34,975 nucleotides of DNA. Source: Chthoniobacter flavus (GTDB lineage: Bacteria > Verrucomicrobiota > Verrucomicrobiia > Chthoniobacterales > Chthoniobacteraceae). The notes below the pieces were generated by a model that saw nothing but the letters and a program-made list of their open reading frames with translations, made no database searches and was not told the DNA's origin. Positions within the stretch are counted from its first letter, which is position 1. The number at the start of each line of letters is the position of its first letter. A program made the position numbers and the translations under genes. Shown here one piece after another: positions 16,000 through 24,948 of this stretch. Location: positions 1-34,975 of the forward strand of contig CAMARB010000018.1 in the NCBI GenBank assembly GCA_945860355.1, given 5' to 3'.

Positions 16000-16197
16000 T
16001 CCGCAAATTCCTGCTGGTCGTGGGCATGGGACGAACAAGCCAAGTTGGACACGGCAACAAGGGAGATCCGCGCGAAGGCGGCTAAACTTGGGGCAAATGG
16101 AATTATTTTGAAGGGAGTTGGCTCCCAGGCAATCAGTGCAACAGGTATGCATTTCGGAGGAGCGAATCTGCAGGGGACAGACAAACTGTGCGACTAA
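16000..16197 (+). pseudogene. Gene remnant, C-terminal part of a small secreted-type protein
   Basis: An open frame without a start codon runs from about 16000 to TAA at 16195-16197. It reads SWAWDEQAKLDTATREIR and then KAAKLGANGIILKGVGSQ, which looks like real protein. The AAKLGANGIIL type of motif occurs in small bacterial lipoproteins and envelope proteins of unknown role. The 5' part is missing: just upstream is the GGGATAG repeat end. The last eight codons lie inside the 70-base repeat element at 16173, so the present C-terminus (GTDKLCD) may be supplied by the repeat. Decay is likely. Confidence 0.4.
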
Positions 16198-16242
16198 TAG
16201 CTACCCGGTTTCCTGCGCATTTTCCGTAGAAGCCCCGTCCCC
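16173..16242 (+). repeat. 70-base GGGACAG element
   Basis: Starts GGGGACAG and ends CCGTCCCC; the internal sequence parallels 11909-11978 with few changes. Both copies share the preceding GCGAATCTGCA. The inverted ends and constant length suggest a discrete non-autonomous unit. Confidence 0.6.
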
Positions 16243-16655
16243 ATCGGCTCCTCCGCTGAGCATCGGCATGATCCGCGCCCTGCATCATGGGCTGAGAATC
16301 CCTGCGGAGGTCCTGCTCCGTTAAATTCCTGCCTGAGGAGCGCCCAAAGCCGAGGCAAACTCATCGGCAGAGAATCTGCAGGAATCTGCCGGGCACAAAA
16401 TCTCCGGCCTCGGACCGGATTCCAGCGCAGGCGGACACCACCTCCCCAGGAATGGCCGGATTCAGCCGCCGGATGGCCTCGCGCTCATCCTCCCTCTCCC
16501 CCTGGGAGAGGGCCGGGGTGAGGGGTTGAGCGAAGCGAGTTTGCGGCACGTCGCCGTAGGTCTCCCTCTCCCTCTGGGAGAGGGCCGGGGTGAGGGGTTG
16601 AGCGAAGCGAAACTGCATTCGAGGGCGGCCTCTTCGACATGGGATTCGTTGAGGC
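16243..16655. repeat. Repeat region 3' of the rhuM remnant
   Basis: Two direct copies of a 48-base unit lie at 16491-16538 and 16563-16610, 72 bases apart. Each contains the palindromic TCCCTCTCC...GGGAGAGGG hairpin followed by CCGGGGTGAGGGGTTGAGCG. A related copy lies 5' of rhuM at 17772-17797. A further shared block, starting ACAAAATCTCCGGCCTCGGA, occurs at 16396 and 18077. No gene is supported. Confidence 0.65.
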
Positions 16656-17707
16656 TCATTTCCTCGATGGCTTGGGTTTCTTCGGTTTCGGCAATTTCTT
16701 CAATTCCGAGGCCGCCTTCTCGAAATCCAGATCCACCGTGCGCGGCTGCGAATCGAGAAATGCCCGGTAGCGTTCGTATTCCAGCTCGGCTTTCATCTTT
16801 GCTTGCTCGGTGGAGATCTTCCCCGCGTGATCCAGCAGCTCGTGCTCGGAGAGCTTCAGGAACTCGTCCAGCTTCGCGATCCAATCCCGCATGGTCATGA
16901 CCTTGCGTTGCAATGCCCGCAGCTCGGCAAATTCGATGTAGGCGGTCACGATCCGGTTCAGCGTGTCGAGTTCCTCGCCATCGAGGTAGTTCTTGGCGAT
17001 GGACACATCCTCCTTGCGGATGATGCCGCCGGGCCGCGTGGTTTGCAGGCCCATGAAGGGCTTTCCCGCATCCACCCGCGCGTGGATGACTTCCGCCGCC
17101 GTCTGCCCGTGTGCTGCCCAAAATGCACCTTGTTTTGCACCGTGGCGAAGAACTGCTGCGACATTTCGGTGTTTGGCGTGTAGTCCACGCTCGTCGCGTA
17201 GATATCCAAGACTTTCTGGTAAAAGCGCCGCTCCGAGGAGCGGATGTCGCGGATGCGCTCCAGTTGCTCGTCGAAGTAGTCCTTCTGGCCCTTGCCTGGC
17301 GGATTCTTGAGCCGCTCGTCGTCCATGGTGAAACCCTTCACCAGATACTCGTTCAAGCGCCCGATGGCCCACTGCCGGAACTGTGTGCCCCGATGGCTGC
17401 GCACGCGGAAACCGACTGCGAGGATGGTATCCAGGTTGTAGTGCTCGATCTCCCGCGCCACTTCCCGTTTGCCCTCGGTTCGAACTATCCGGAATTTCCG
17501 GATAGTTGCCTCCCGTGCCAGTTCTCGCTCGTCGAAAATGTTCACCAGATGCTCGTTGATCGTCCGCACATCCTTCTCGAAAAGCTCGGCAATCAGTGCC
17601 TGCGTCAGCCACAGGGTGTCATGATCAAACCGGCATTGGATGCGGGTCCGGCCATCCTCCGTCTGGTAGAGGATAATTTCGGACTGGGGCAAAGGTTCGT
17701 CGCTCAT
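16656..17707 (-). pseudogene. rhuM: rhuM-family gene broken by a frameshift
   Basis: RhuM proteins are about 330-350 residues, associated with genomic islands and of unclear biochemistry. From the ATG at 17707 (AGGAG upstream) the first 195 residues match: EIILYQTEDGRTRIQ, LTQALIAELF, INEHLVNIF, FRVRSHRGTQFRQWA. The frame then leaves the family at a TTTTGGG run (17124-17118), and homology resumes in another frame (AAHGQTAAEVIHARVDAGKP, LSEHELLDHAGKIS) to the stop at 16656. Relatives usually read NKLHWA at this point, so an extra TT (or one missing base) fits. It may be a dead gene, a sequencing error, or programmed slippage. Repeats of the CCCTCTCC type flank it on both sides. Confidence 0.7.
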
Positions 17708-18258
17708 GGGTTCAGGCTCCTTTCGATGTGCTTTGAACCCACAAGGATTTCTTGCGGGTTGCACGCCCCTCCTCTCCCTTTGGGAGAGGCCGGGTGAGGG
17801 GCACCGCAGGCGTTAGCCGGGTTCAACCGCCGGATAGCCTCGCGCTTCTCCCTCTCACCGTAACGGCTGTTAGGGACGGGCAAAATGTCAATCTGGTGAC
17901 AACCTGGTTTTCCTGCCGCTTTTCAACGGGGTCCCTGAACCAATTCTATTGGTTCCCTCGATTAACTTCCCTCCTGTCTATGACCGCCGGCATCGACCTC
18001 GCGATTTAGCACAACAAAGAACTCACTCTTTCCGATTAACTTCCCCGACCCATCGTAGAAGCACAGGGGGCCGACAAAATCTCCGGCCTCGGACCGGATT
18101 GCAGCGCAGGCGGGACACCGCGGCGGCGGGAGGGAGAAGGGAGCACAGGCTTCCAGCCTGTGACGTGTGACAAGCCACAGCCAGGATGGCTGTGCCCCTT
18201 TGTGGTTGCGCCTCCTGACCCGTCCCGACCCGGTCGACGAACGAAAGCGCCGGCCCAG
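17708..18258. repeat. Repeat-rich intergenic region upstream of rhuM
   Basis: Contains, in order: a CCCTCTCC hairpin repeat at 17772-17797; a GGGACGG element from 17873 to 17935; the paralogous gene fragment at 17962-18066; a block shared with 16396; and the two-hairpin REP at 18136-18202, which parallels 9839-9904. No intact gene lies here. Confidence 0.65.
17962..18066 (-). pseudogene. C-terminal remnant paralogous to the gene at 524-976
   Basis: On the minus strand an open stretch encodes LCFYDGSGKLIGKSEFF and then VVLNREVDAGG, ending GHRQEGS and TAA at 17964-17962. The intact gene at 524-976 ends with the matching DGSGKLIEESNFFDLL and SREVDAGGHGQEGIQ. The similarity covers about 30 residues, keeps the reading frame despite base changes, and stops upstream of about 18055. 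The DNA 3' of both stops is also related (the GGGACAG element), so a gene end plus its trailing repeat was duplicated or retained. Confidence 0.55.
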
Positions 18259-19134
18259 CTACGCGATGATCTCCGTGCCGATGCCGGTGTTGGTGAAGAT
18301 CTCCAGGAGCAGCGAGTGCGGGGTGCGGCCGTCGATGAAATGCACCTTGCTCACGCCTTGTTGCAGGGCGTGCACGGCGGACTCCACCTTGGGGATCATT
18401 CCCCCGGTGATGATCTCCTCCTCCAGGAGCTGCTCGATTTTTTCCCGGTTCACCGACGGGATGAGCGATTCTTTGTCCGTTGGATCACGCATGATGCCGG
18501 GCACGTCGCTCAAATAAATGAACTTGGCCGCGCGGAGCCGGCCCGCGATGGTCCCCGCCGCGATGTCGGCGTTGATATTGAGCACCACCCCGTCCTCGTC
18601 CCGGGCAAGGGGCGAGATGACCGGGACTTTCTCCTCGGTCACGGCCTTTTGAATGGCGGCCAGATCCATGTCCAACACCTCCCCCACAAACCCCAGGTCG
18701 ATCCCGGTGGCTTTGCCCTCGGTTTGCGGCGGCAGCTTTTTGCCCTTGAGAAAGCTCTTCCCGTGAACGCCCACGGCCTGGCCGCCAAACGCGTTGAGCT
18801 GCCGGACGATGTCCGGGTTGATGAGGTTGTCGAGCACGTCCTCCACGATCCCGATCGACTGCGCGTCGGTGACCCGCAGCCCGTTGACGAACTTGGGTTT
18901 GAGCCCCGCGTCGCGCATCCGGGAGGTGATCGCCTTGCCGCCCCCGTGGATGAGCACCGGGTTGATTCCGACCGCCTCCAGAAACACGACGTCCTTGAGG
19001 AACCGCTCCACCACGTTCTCGTCTTCCATGGCGCTGCCGCCGTACTTGATGACAAAGAGTGCGCCCCGGAATTTCTGGATAAACGGGAGGGCTTCGATGA
19101 GGGCTTCGGCGCGGAGAGTGGGTGATTGAGCCAT
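18259..19134 (-). CDS. argB: Acetylglutamate kinase
   Basis: 291 residues from the ATG at 19134; an in-frame TTG at 19140 is less likely. ArgB phosphorylates N-acetylglutamate with ATP, the second step of arginine synthesis, in the cytosol. Family motifs: FVIKYGGSAM, PVLIHGGGKAI for substrate and phosphate binding, NINADIAAGTIAG and LSDVPGI toward the ATP side, and GGMIPKVESAVHAL near the end. Length is normal. It is the last gene of argC-argJ-argB on the minus strand, 120 bases after argJ. The N-terminal helix (AEALIEALPFIQKFRG) is of the kind linked to arginine-sensitive hexameric kinases, so feedback inhibition is plausible. Confidence 0.97.
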   Translation of the reverse strand: MAQSPTLRAEALIEALPFIQKFRGALFVIKYGGSAMEDENVVERFLKDVVFLEAVGINPVLIHGGGKAITSRMRDAGLKPKFVNGLRVTDAQSIGIVEDVLDNLINPDIVRQLNAFGGQAVGVHGKSFLKGKKLPPQTEGKATGIDLGFVGEVLDMDLAAIQKAVTEEKVPVISPLARDEDGVVLNINADIAAGTIAGRLRAAKFIYLSDVPGIMRDPTDKESLIPSVNREKIEQLLEEEIITGGMIPKVESAVHALQQGVSKVHFIDGRTPHSLLLEIFTNTGIGTEIIA

Positions 19135-19254
19135 GGACAAAAAGGGGACGGGGGGAGGGTTCGGAGGCGCCTCGTCCCGCGGAAGGCAGGATGCGGCGGC
19201 GGTTGCGGGGTGGTGAAAGCCAGTGCGTCCGGAAAACGACCGGCAGGGCCCGGT

Positions 19255-20463
19255 TTACTCGCCCATGTTGAGCGTCACGTAATCGGTGCTCAGGTCGGTG
19301 GTGTAGACCGTGTATTCGGCCGAACCCAGATGCAGGTCGATGGTGATGGTGAACCGTTTGGCGGCCACGATCTCCTGAAGCTTGGAGAAGGGGGTGCTGC
19401 TGGCGACCCCGCCTTTCACCGCCACCACGCCGTCGTAGTAGATGTCCACGAGTTCCTCCCGCATCTTCGCGCCGGAATAACCGATGGCGTCCATGATCCG
19501 CCCCCAGTTGGGGTCGCCGCCGAACCACGCGCATTTGGTGAGCGTGGATTTCGCCACCGCCTCCGCCGCGCGCCGGGCGTCGCTGAAGCTGGCGGCGCCG
19601 TTCACGTGCACCTCGACAAACTTGGTGACGCCTTCGCCGTCTTCCACGATGAGCCGGGCCAGGCTTTGGGTCACGTGATCCAGGGCGCGCTGGAACGTGT
19701 CGAGCTGGGGGGAGGGCGACACCAACGTGGGGTTTTCGGCCTGGCCGTTGGCGAGAATGATCACGCTGTCGTTGGTGCTCATATCGCCGTCGATGGTGAT
19801 CCGGTTGAAGGATTGTTCCACGGACACGCTGAGCGCCTGCTGGAGCACCTGTTTTTCGATCACGGCGTCGGTGGTGACGAAACAGAGCATCGTGGCCATG
19901 TTGGGGTCGATCATCCCGGCGCCTTTGGCGATGCCCCCGATGCGCACCCTCTTGCCGTCGATCTCGAACTCCACGGCGATGGACTTGGCGTAGGTGTCGC
20001 TGGTCATGATGGCCTCCGCGGCCGCCTGGCTGCCCTCCGGCCCGAGCGCCTCGGGCATCTGCGCGATGGTGGCCTCCATTTTCTCAATGGGCAGCGGCAC
20101 CCCGATCCGGCCCGTGGAACACACCATCACCTGCTTGTCCTTGAGCCCCAGCGCCGCGGCGGCCGCCCGGGTCATGCGTTTGGCGGTCTCAATCCCGCCG
20201 ACCCCCGTGCAGGCGTTGGCGTTGCCGGAGTTGGCCACGATGGCGCGCACGTCCGGCGCACGCAGGTTGACCGCGGAAATACGGACCGGGGCGGCCTTGA
20301 CCTTGTTCGTCGTGAACGTTCCCCCGGCCACGGTCGGGTAGGGTGAATAAATCAGCGCGATGTCGGGCCGGCCGGTGTTGCTGGCTTTGATACCGCAGTA
20401 GGCGCTGCCTGCGAGAAAACCTCGGGGTGCGGTCACGCCGCCGGAAATCTGTTGGTAAGACAT
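19255..20463 (-). CDS. argJ: Bifunctional glutamate N-acetyltransferase / ornithine acetyltransferase
   Basis: 402 residues from the ATG at 20463. ArgJ moves the acetyl group from N-acetylornithine to glutamate, recycling it; some forms also use acetyl-CoA. The self-cleavage motif is present: KGAGMIDPNMATMLCF with Thr191 as the new N-terminal nucleophile of the beta chain. VANSGNANACTG and the CSTGRIGVPLP block are conserved. Presence of ArgJ indicates the acetyl-cycling version of the pathway. It lies between argC and argB, 74 bases after argC. A longer open frame upstream overlaps argC and is not part of the gene. Confidence 0.97.
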   Translation of the reverse strand: MSYQQISGGVTAPRGFLAGSAYCGIKASNTGRPDIALIYSPYPTVAGGTFTTNKVKAAPVRISAVNLRAPDVRAIVANSGNANACTGVGGIETAKRMTRAAAAALGLKDKQVMVCSTGRIGVPLPIEKMEATIAQMPEALGPEGSQAAAEAIMTSDTYAKSIAVEFEIDGKRVRIGGIAKGAGMIDPNMATMLCFVTTDAVIEKQVLQQALSVSVEQSFNRITIDGDMSTNDSVIILANGQAENPTLVSPSPQLDTFQRALDHVTQSLARLIVEDGEGVTKFVEVHVNGAASFSDARRAAEAVAKSTLTKCAWFGGDPNWGRIMDAIGYSGAKMREELVDIYYDGVVAVKGGVASSTPFSKLQEIVAAKRFTITIDLHLGSAEYTVYTTDLSTDYVTLNMGE

Positions 20464-20537
20464 GGGGAAAAAACGGGCTTCAATTTCACGAGGCCGCGCC
20501 GTGAAAAACAAGGCGGATTCGGGACAAGGGGGTGAAA

Positions 20538-21575
20538 CTACAGCAAAGCGGTTGTCTCTGGCCAGCCGCACATGATGTTGAGGGATTGAACGGCCTGGCC
20601 CGCGGCGCCTTTGACGAGGTTGTCCTCGGCGCTGAGTATCACCACGCGCCCCGTGCGGGGGTCGATCCGCCAGGCGATATCGCAGAAATTGGTGCCGGTG
20701 ACGTGTTTGGTGTCCACAAACAGCGGCTCCCGGGCGAGCCGCACGAAGGGCTCGTTTGCGTAGGCCTCGGCGAGGGTCTCCCCGATCTGGGCCGGGGCCG
20801 CGCCCGGCGCCAGCGAGGCGACGATGGTGGTGTGGATCCCGCGCGTGACGGGGATGAGATGCGGCTGGAAACTCACCGTGACAGGCTCTCCCCAGGCCAG
20901 CCCCAGCTCCTGCTCGATCTCGGCCAGATGCCGGTGTTTGGGCACGCCGTATGCCCGGACGCTCTCGTTGCATTCGGCGTAGAGATACTCCGTCTTGGCC
21001 GTGCGCCCGGCGCCGCTCACGCCGCTCATGCTGTTGATGATCACCGTGGCCGGGTCCACCAGGCGCGCCCGGAGCAGGGGATGCAGCGGCAGAATGATGC
21101 TCGTGGGATAACACCCGGGCGAGGCCACCAGCTGCGCGGTGCGGATTTTTTCGCGGTAGATCTCCGGCATCCCGTACACGCTCAACGCGGCCAGCTCGGG
21201 GGCGTGATGGGTTTCGCCGTAGAACTCCTCGTAAACCGCCGGGTTTTTGATCCGGAAATCCGCGCTCAGATCGATCACGCGCAGTCCGGCCGCGACCAGG
21301 GGTTTGGCGAATTCCGTGGCCACGCCGTGGGGCAGGGCGAGGAACACCACGGTCGCGCCGCTGCCCACGATGGCTTCAATGGACGACTCCACAAAAAGCA
21401 GGTCGGCGTAACGCTGCCCGCGGAACCGGGGATACACGGCGTCCAATCGCTGGCCGGCCTGTTGCCGCGAGGTGAGCGCCACCAAATCCACCCCGGGATG
21501 GTGGATCAACAGGCGGACGAGCTCTTCCCCGGAGTAACCGCTGGCTCCGACGACGGCAATTTTCACGGAATTCAT
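20538..21575 (-). CDS. argC: N-acetyl-gamma-glutamyl-phosphate reductase
   Basis: 345 residues from the ATG at 21575. ArgC reduces N-acetylglutamyl phosphate to the semialdehyde with NADPH, the third step of arginine synthesis. The Rossmann motif VVGASGYSGEEL starts at residue 8. The catalytic cysteine is Cys155 in ASPGCYPTS. The substrate region (SGVSGAGRTAK) and the C-terminal GTNFCDI are conserved. It is the first gene of the argC-argJ-argB set and diverges from a tRNA-Pro gene. A possible -10 (CATAAT) ends only 8 bases before the start codon, so the mRNA may be leaderless or nearly so. Confidence 0.97.
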   Translation of the reverse strand: MNSVKIAVVGASGYSGEELVRLLIHHPGVDLVALTSRQQAGQRLDAVYPRFRGQRYADLLFVESSIEAIVGSGATVVFLALPHGVATEFAKPLVAAGLRVIDLSADFRIKNPAVYEEFYGETHHAPELAALSVYGMPEIYREKIRTAQLVASPGCYPTSIILPLHPLLRARLVDPATVIINSMSGVSGAGRTAKTEYLYAECNESVRAYGVPKHRHLAEIEQELGLAWGEPVTVSFQPHLIPVTRGIHTTIVASLAPGAAPAQIGETLAEAYANEPFVRLAREPLFVDTKHVTGTNFCDIAWRIDPRTGRVVILSAEDNLVKGAAGQAVQSLNIMCGWPETTALL

Positions 21576-21583
21576 CGGGGCGG

Positions 21584-21611
21584 ATTATGGGCGGAGCGCG
21601 CACTTTGCAAA
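21584..21611 (-). promoter_or_regulatory. Candidate argC promoter
   Basis: On the minus strand TTTGCA (21611-21606) and CATAAT (21589-21584) are spaced by 16 bases. The -10 differs from consensus at one base. Transcription would start at or just before the argC ATG at 21575. Supported by position only. Confidence 0.35.
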
Positions 21612-21676
21612 CCGCAAACACGCGGGGGCGGACCACAAGAGGGCTCCGGAGCGGGAGTTTTTTCCGGAAAAGGCAC

Positions 21677-21705
21677 TTGCCAACGCGGGCATCTCGGCCA
21701 ACATT
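21677..21705 (+). promoter_or_regulatory. Candidate tRNA-Pro promoter
   Basis: TTGCCA at 21677-21682 and AACATT at 21700-21705 are separated by exactly 17 bases, placing the start of transcription about 10 bases before the tRNA. The region diverges from argC. Confidence 0.4.
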
Positions 21706-21721
21706 CACGCCCTCTCAAAAA

Positions 21722-21795
21722 CGGGCCGTAGCACAGCTTGGTAGTGCGCTTGAATGGGGTTCAAGAGGTCGCGAGTTCGAATCTCGCCGGCCCGA
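21722..21795 (+). tRNA. tRNA-Pro (anticodon GGG)
   Basis: A full cloverleaf can be folded: acceptor CGGGCCG with CGGCCCG; D arm GCAC...GTGC with AGCTTGGTA loop; anticodon stem CTTGA/TCAAG with loop ATGGGGT, so positions 34-36 are GGG and position 37 is G; T arm GCGAG TTCGAAT CTCGC. The discriminator base is A. GGG reads the proline codon CCC. The 3' CCA is not encoded and must be added after transcription. A T-run follows directly. Confidence 0.95.
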
Positions 21796-21856
21796 TTTTT
21801 TGAGTTCTCCCGCCGGATCGCCCCGGGCCCGCGCAACAGGAACTGCGGGTCTTTCT

Positions 21857-24460
21857 CTACTGGCCGGCCTGGAAATCGCCGATCCTCACGAAGTGCAACA
21901 CGGGTTCGCCGCGCTCCCGCGACAGCTCCAGGTCGACCCGGAACTCCGCCACCCAGTCGTTGGCTTCCTCGGGATCCACGAGCATCTGTTGCACCCGCCA
22001 GGTCTTGGGTTCCACATACGTGTGCCGCGCGTTGCGCGCCTCGGGATCCAGCCGAATCCTGCCCCGAACCGCCGCGTGCGCCTCCAAAGCCTGCCGCAGA
22101 TCCGCCGGCGACTGCGCCATGCCCTCCGGCTGGGGGCCCAGGCTCGCCAGCGCCTCCTCCGGATCCCCGTTTACCGCCGCCCGCAGGAAGAGGAAAATCC
22201 GATGCCGGACGGCCGCCGTGAAGGACTTGGTGTTGCGGGTGACATCGCGAGCCGCCTCCTCCGCGCCCGGCATGGGCAGGGCCTGGGGTTGTTCGGCGGG
22301 CGCGGCGTCCGGGTTGCGCATTTTCTCCCATTGCTCGAGCAAACTGGAGTCCACCTGGCGGATCATGCTGGCGAGATAAAGTTCCATCTCCCAGATCGCC
22401 TCGTTTTTGGCCGAGTCGGGCACCGTCTGAGCCAGCACCTTGTGCACGCTCGACACGTGCCGTAGCAGCAAACCTTCCGCCCGTTGGAGCTCGTAGACTT
22501 TGATGTAGTCCGCAAACGACCGGAACTCCTCGAACATCTCCCGCACGATGGATTTGGGGCGGATGTTTTCCTGGCCCACCCACGGGTGCCGGTCCGCAAA
22601 CGCGTTGAATGTGGAGTAGATGAAGTCGCGGTTGGGCTTGGGATACTCGAGTTTCTCGAGTTCCTCCATGCGGGCGTCGTAGTCGAGGCCCTGCATTTTC
22701 ATCTCCGCCAGGGCCTGGGATTTCACCTTGTCGAGTTGCTTGCGCAGGATGACCTCCGGGTTTTCGAGGATCGCCTCGACGAGACTGAGCACCACCAGCG
22801 CGTAATCCGGGGCCTGGGGATCGATCTGGGGCAGGGTGTCGTGCACGTACAACGAGAGCGCCTGGTTCATGGAGAAATCCTCCTGCAGATCCACGTTCAC
22901 CCGGACCCGCGCGCCTTCGGGCGTGCGCGGGATGACCTCGACGATCCGGTGTTCCACCAGGGCCCGGAACAACTGCCAGGCCCGCTTGGTCAGCGCTTTT
23001 TTTGAGGCCGCGGATTCATGGCTGGAGCGGATCAACTCGCGCATTGCCTGGCCGCCGTCGGTCTTGCGGCCGAGCACGTTGAGGAGCATCCCGTGCGAGA
23101 CTTGGAACTGGCTGGTCAACCGTTCCGGCGCGGCCGCGATGAGCCGGGTGAACGTCTGTTTGTCCCAGTTCACAAAGTTCTTCTCCGGCGGCTTGCGCTT
23201 CACGAATTTCTTGCCCCCGCTCGCCTGCTTTTTCTCCAGCTGCAGGTTTTCAATCGCGTGTTCGGGCGCCTGGGCCACCACCCAGCCGCAGTCGTCGAAT
23301 CCTTTCCTCCCGGCGCGTCCGGCGATTTGATGAAAATCCCGGGCACTGAGGATCCCGGTTTTTTGGCCGCTGAACTTGCAGAGCTGGGTGAAAAGCACGC
23401 AACGGATCGGGACGTTGATGCCCACGCCGAGGGTGTCGGTGCCGCAGATGACCTTGAGCAGGCCTTTCTGGGCGAGTTGCTCGACGAGGACGCGGTATTT
23501 GGGCAGCAACCCCGCGTGATGCAGGCCGATCCCGTGCCTCAGCCATTTCCGGATCTCGGGTCCGTATGGGCTGCTAAACGCGAAGCCTTCCATGGCCTCG
23601 GCGATGGCGGCCTTTTCCTCGCGGGAGCACACGTTGATGCTCATGAAATCCTGGGCGCTCTGGGCGGCCTCGAGCTGGGTGAAATGCACCACATAGACGG
23701 GGCATTTCCCTTGGCTGACCAATCCCTCCAGAGCCTGGGCGAGCGGCACCTCCGAGTAGGCGAACTCAAGGGGCACCGGGCGATCCTGCGAACGCACGGT
23801 GAGCGTGGTGCGGCCGGTGAGCCGGGTGAGTTCACCCTCAAAGAACTGGGTGTCGCCCAGCGTGGCGGACATGAGCAGGAACCGGCTTTGGGGCAGGGTG
23901 AGCAGCGGCACCTGCCAGGCCACGCCGCGTTCGCGGTCGGAGTAATAATGGAACTCGTCCATGATCACGTCGTGGACCTGGGCGTCGGCGCCCTCGCGCA
24001 GGGCGATGTTGGCGAGGATCTCCGCCGTGCAACAGAGAATGGGCGCGCCGTGGTTGACCGTGGCGTCGCCGGTGCTCAGCCCGACGTTTTCCGGGCCGAA
24101 CTCGCGGCATAACGCGAGCCATTTTTCGTTCACCAAAGCCTTAATCGGGCAGGTGTAAACCGAGCGCCGTCCTTGGGCCAGGGACTGGAAATGGAGCGCG
24201 GTGGCGACGAGGGATTTGCCCGAGCCGGTCGGGGTGTTGAGGATGACGTTTTTGCCATCGAAAAGTTCGAGGATGGCGGCCTCCTGGGCGGGATAGAGCT
24301 GGAGTCGGCGCGCTTCGAGGAAATCCAGGAACATCCCCAGCAGCGTGTCGTTGTCGCGCCCGGGCTGGCTTGCGAGCAAATCGCTCAAGGACGCGGGAGA
24401 CGGGGATGAGGTTGGGGAATGCACCCGCGCACCTTCGCCCGGGCTACCGCCCCAGGGCAA
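21857..24460 (-). CDS. Ski2/Lhr-like DEAD/DEAH-box helicase with DUF3516 domain
   Basis: 867 residues if started at the TTG at 24460; a GTG at 24424 with GAAGG upstream is an equally good start and would remove 12 residues. It is an SF2 helicase: Walker A TPTGSGKS (76-83), DEFH (168-171), SAT (198-200), and motif [13 protein letters not shown]. The C-terminal half (from about 430) corresponds to DUF3516, found in bacterial Ski2-like helicases of unknown but presumably RNA-related role. The gene is the last of two adjacent DEFH helicase genes on the minus strand and ends 61 bases past the divergent-side tRNA gene. Its sequence shows no defect. Confidence 0.88.
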   Translation of the reverse strand: MPWGGSPGEGARVHSPTSSPSPASLSDLLASQPGRDNDTLLGMFLDFLEARRLQLYPAQEAAILELFDGKNVILNTPTGSGKSLVATALHFQSLAQGRRSVYTCPIKALVNEKWLALCREFGPENVGLSTGDATVNHGAPILCCTAEILANIALREGADAQVHDVIMDEFHYYSDRERGVAWQVPLLTLPQSRFLLMSATLGDTQFFEGELTRLTGRTTLTVRSQDRPVPLEFAYSEVPLAQALEGLVSQGKCPVYVVHFTQLEAAQSAQDFMSINVCSREEKAAIAEAMEGFAFSSPYGPEIRKWLRHGIGLHHAGLLPKYRVLVEQLAQKGLLKVICGTDTLGVGINVPIRCVLFTQLCKFSGQKTGILSARDFHQIAGRAGRKGFDDCGWVVAQAPEHAIENLQLEKKQASGGKKFVKRKPPEKNFVNWDKQTFTRLIAAAPERLTSQFQVSHGMLLNVLGRKTDGGQAMRELIRSSHESAASKKALTKRAWQLFRALVEHRIVEVIPRTPEGARVRVNVDLQEDFSMNQALSLYVHDTLPQIDPQAPDYALVVLSLVEAILENPEVILRKQLDKVKSQALAEMKMQGLDYDARMEELEKLEYPKPNRDFIYSTFNAFADRHPWVGQENIRPKSIVREMFEEFRSFADYIKVYELQRAEGLLLRHVSSVHKVLAQTVPDSAKNEAIWEMELYLASMIRQVDSSLLEQWEKMRNPDAAPAEQPQALPMPGAEEAARDVTRNTKSFTAAVRHRIFLFLRAAVNGDPEEALASLGPQPEGMAQSPADLRQALEAHAAVRGRIRLDPEARNARHTYVEPKTWRVQQMLVDPEEANDWVAEFRVDLELSRERGEPVLHFVRIGDFQAGQ

Positions 24461-24948
24461 CCCTTGGAAAGGCGATGTTCACGCGGAGACGCGGAGAACG
24501 CGGAGGGTTTTTTGGAAGTGACTGAATACCGGGGCTCCGGGTTTGTTCCAAAACTGCGCCGGAAACGCTGGCCGCTCCTGATGAAAATGCCTTCCTTGCA
24601 GGCTTCGCATCAGACTTCCGCTGTGGTGTGGGGAAATGTTTCAAGCTCGGCTCATCCAATGCGCAGAGCGCTTTTTGGAAGTCAGGGCATGCCTGTTTCA
24701 TTGTGATTACCGCATCCCCCGGGCTGGATTCCGGGGACCTTCGGCCCGCAGGCGACAGCGCGCGGTTTCCCGCAACGGAGCGCCCCGCGTTTCGTTGCCT
24801 CTCGCTTTTTTCGCCTTAAAAAACATGTCCGAGCAGAATGACTCCGAGTAGGGAAGCGCAACGCCCGGGCTTTCCGTCATTTTAAAAAGCCCTCCGCGAT
24901 CTCCGCGTCTCCGCGTGAAAATGCTCTCTCTCTGAACTCCTCCCAGCG
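24461..24948. repeat. Repeat-filled gap between the two helicase genes
   Basis: No gene. The edges hold inverse copies of the CTCCGCG-type repeat: about 24475-24520 (ACGCGGAGACGCGGAGAACG) and about 24885-24945 (CTCCGCGTCTCCGCGTGAAA). The middle, including CGCTTTTTGGAAGTCAGGGC at 24669, resembles the first edge (TTTTTTGGAAGTGACTGA at 24510). The two inverted outer copies suggest a composite or twice-inserted repeat. Confidence 0.55.

Noticed and set aside
16491-16610. Possible CRISPR array from the two 48-base direct copies
   Set aside because: Only two copies, with an internal palindrome and a GC-rich 24-base gap, and no cas genes. It fits a REP-type repeat.
20464-21114. N-terminal extension of the argJ frame into argC
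   Set aside because: The argJ family starts at the ATG at 20463; upstream residues are Arg/Gly-rich read-through overlapping argC in another frame.
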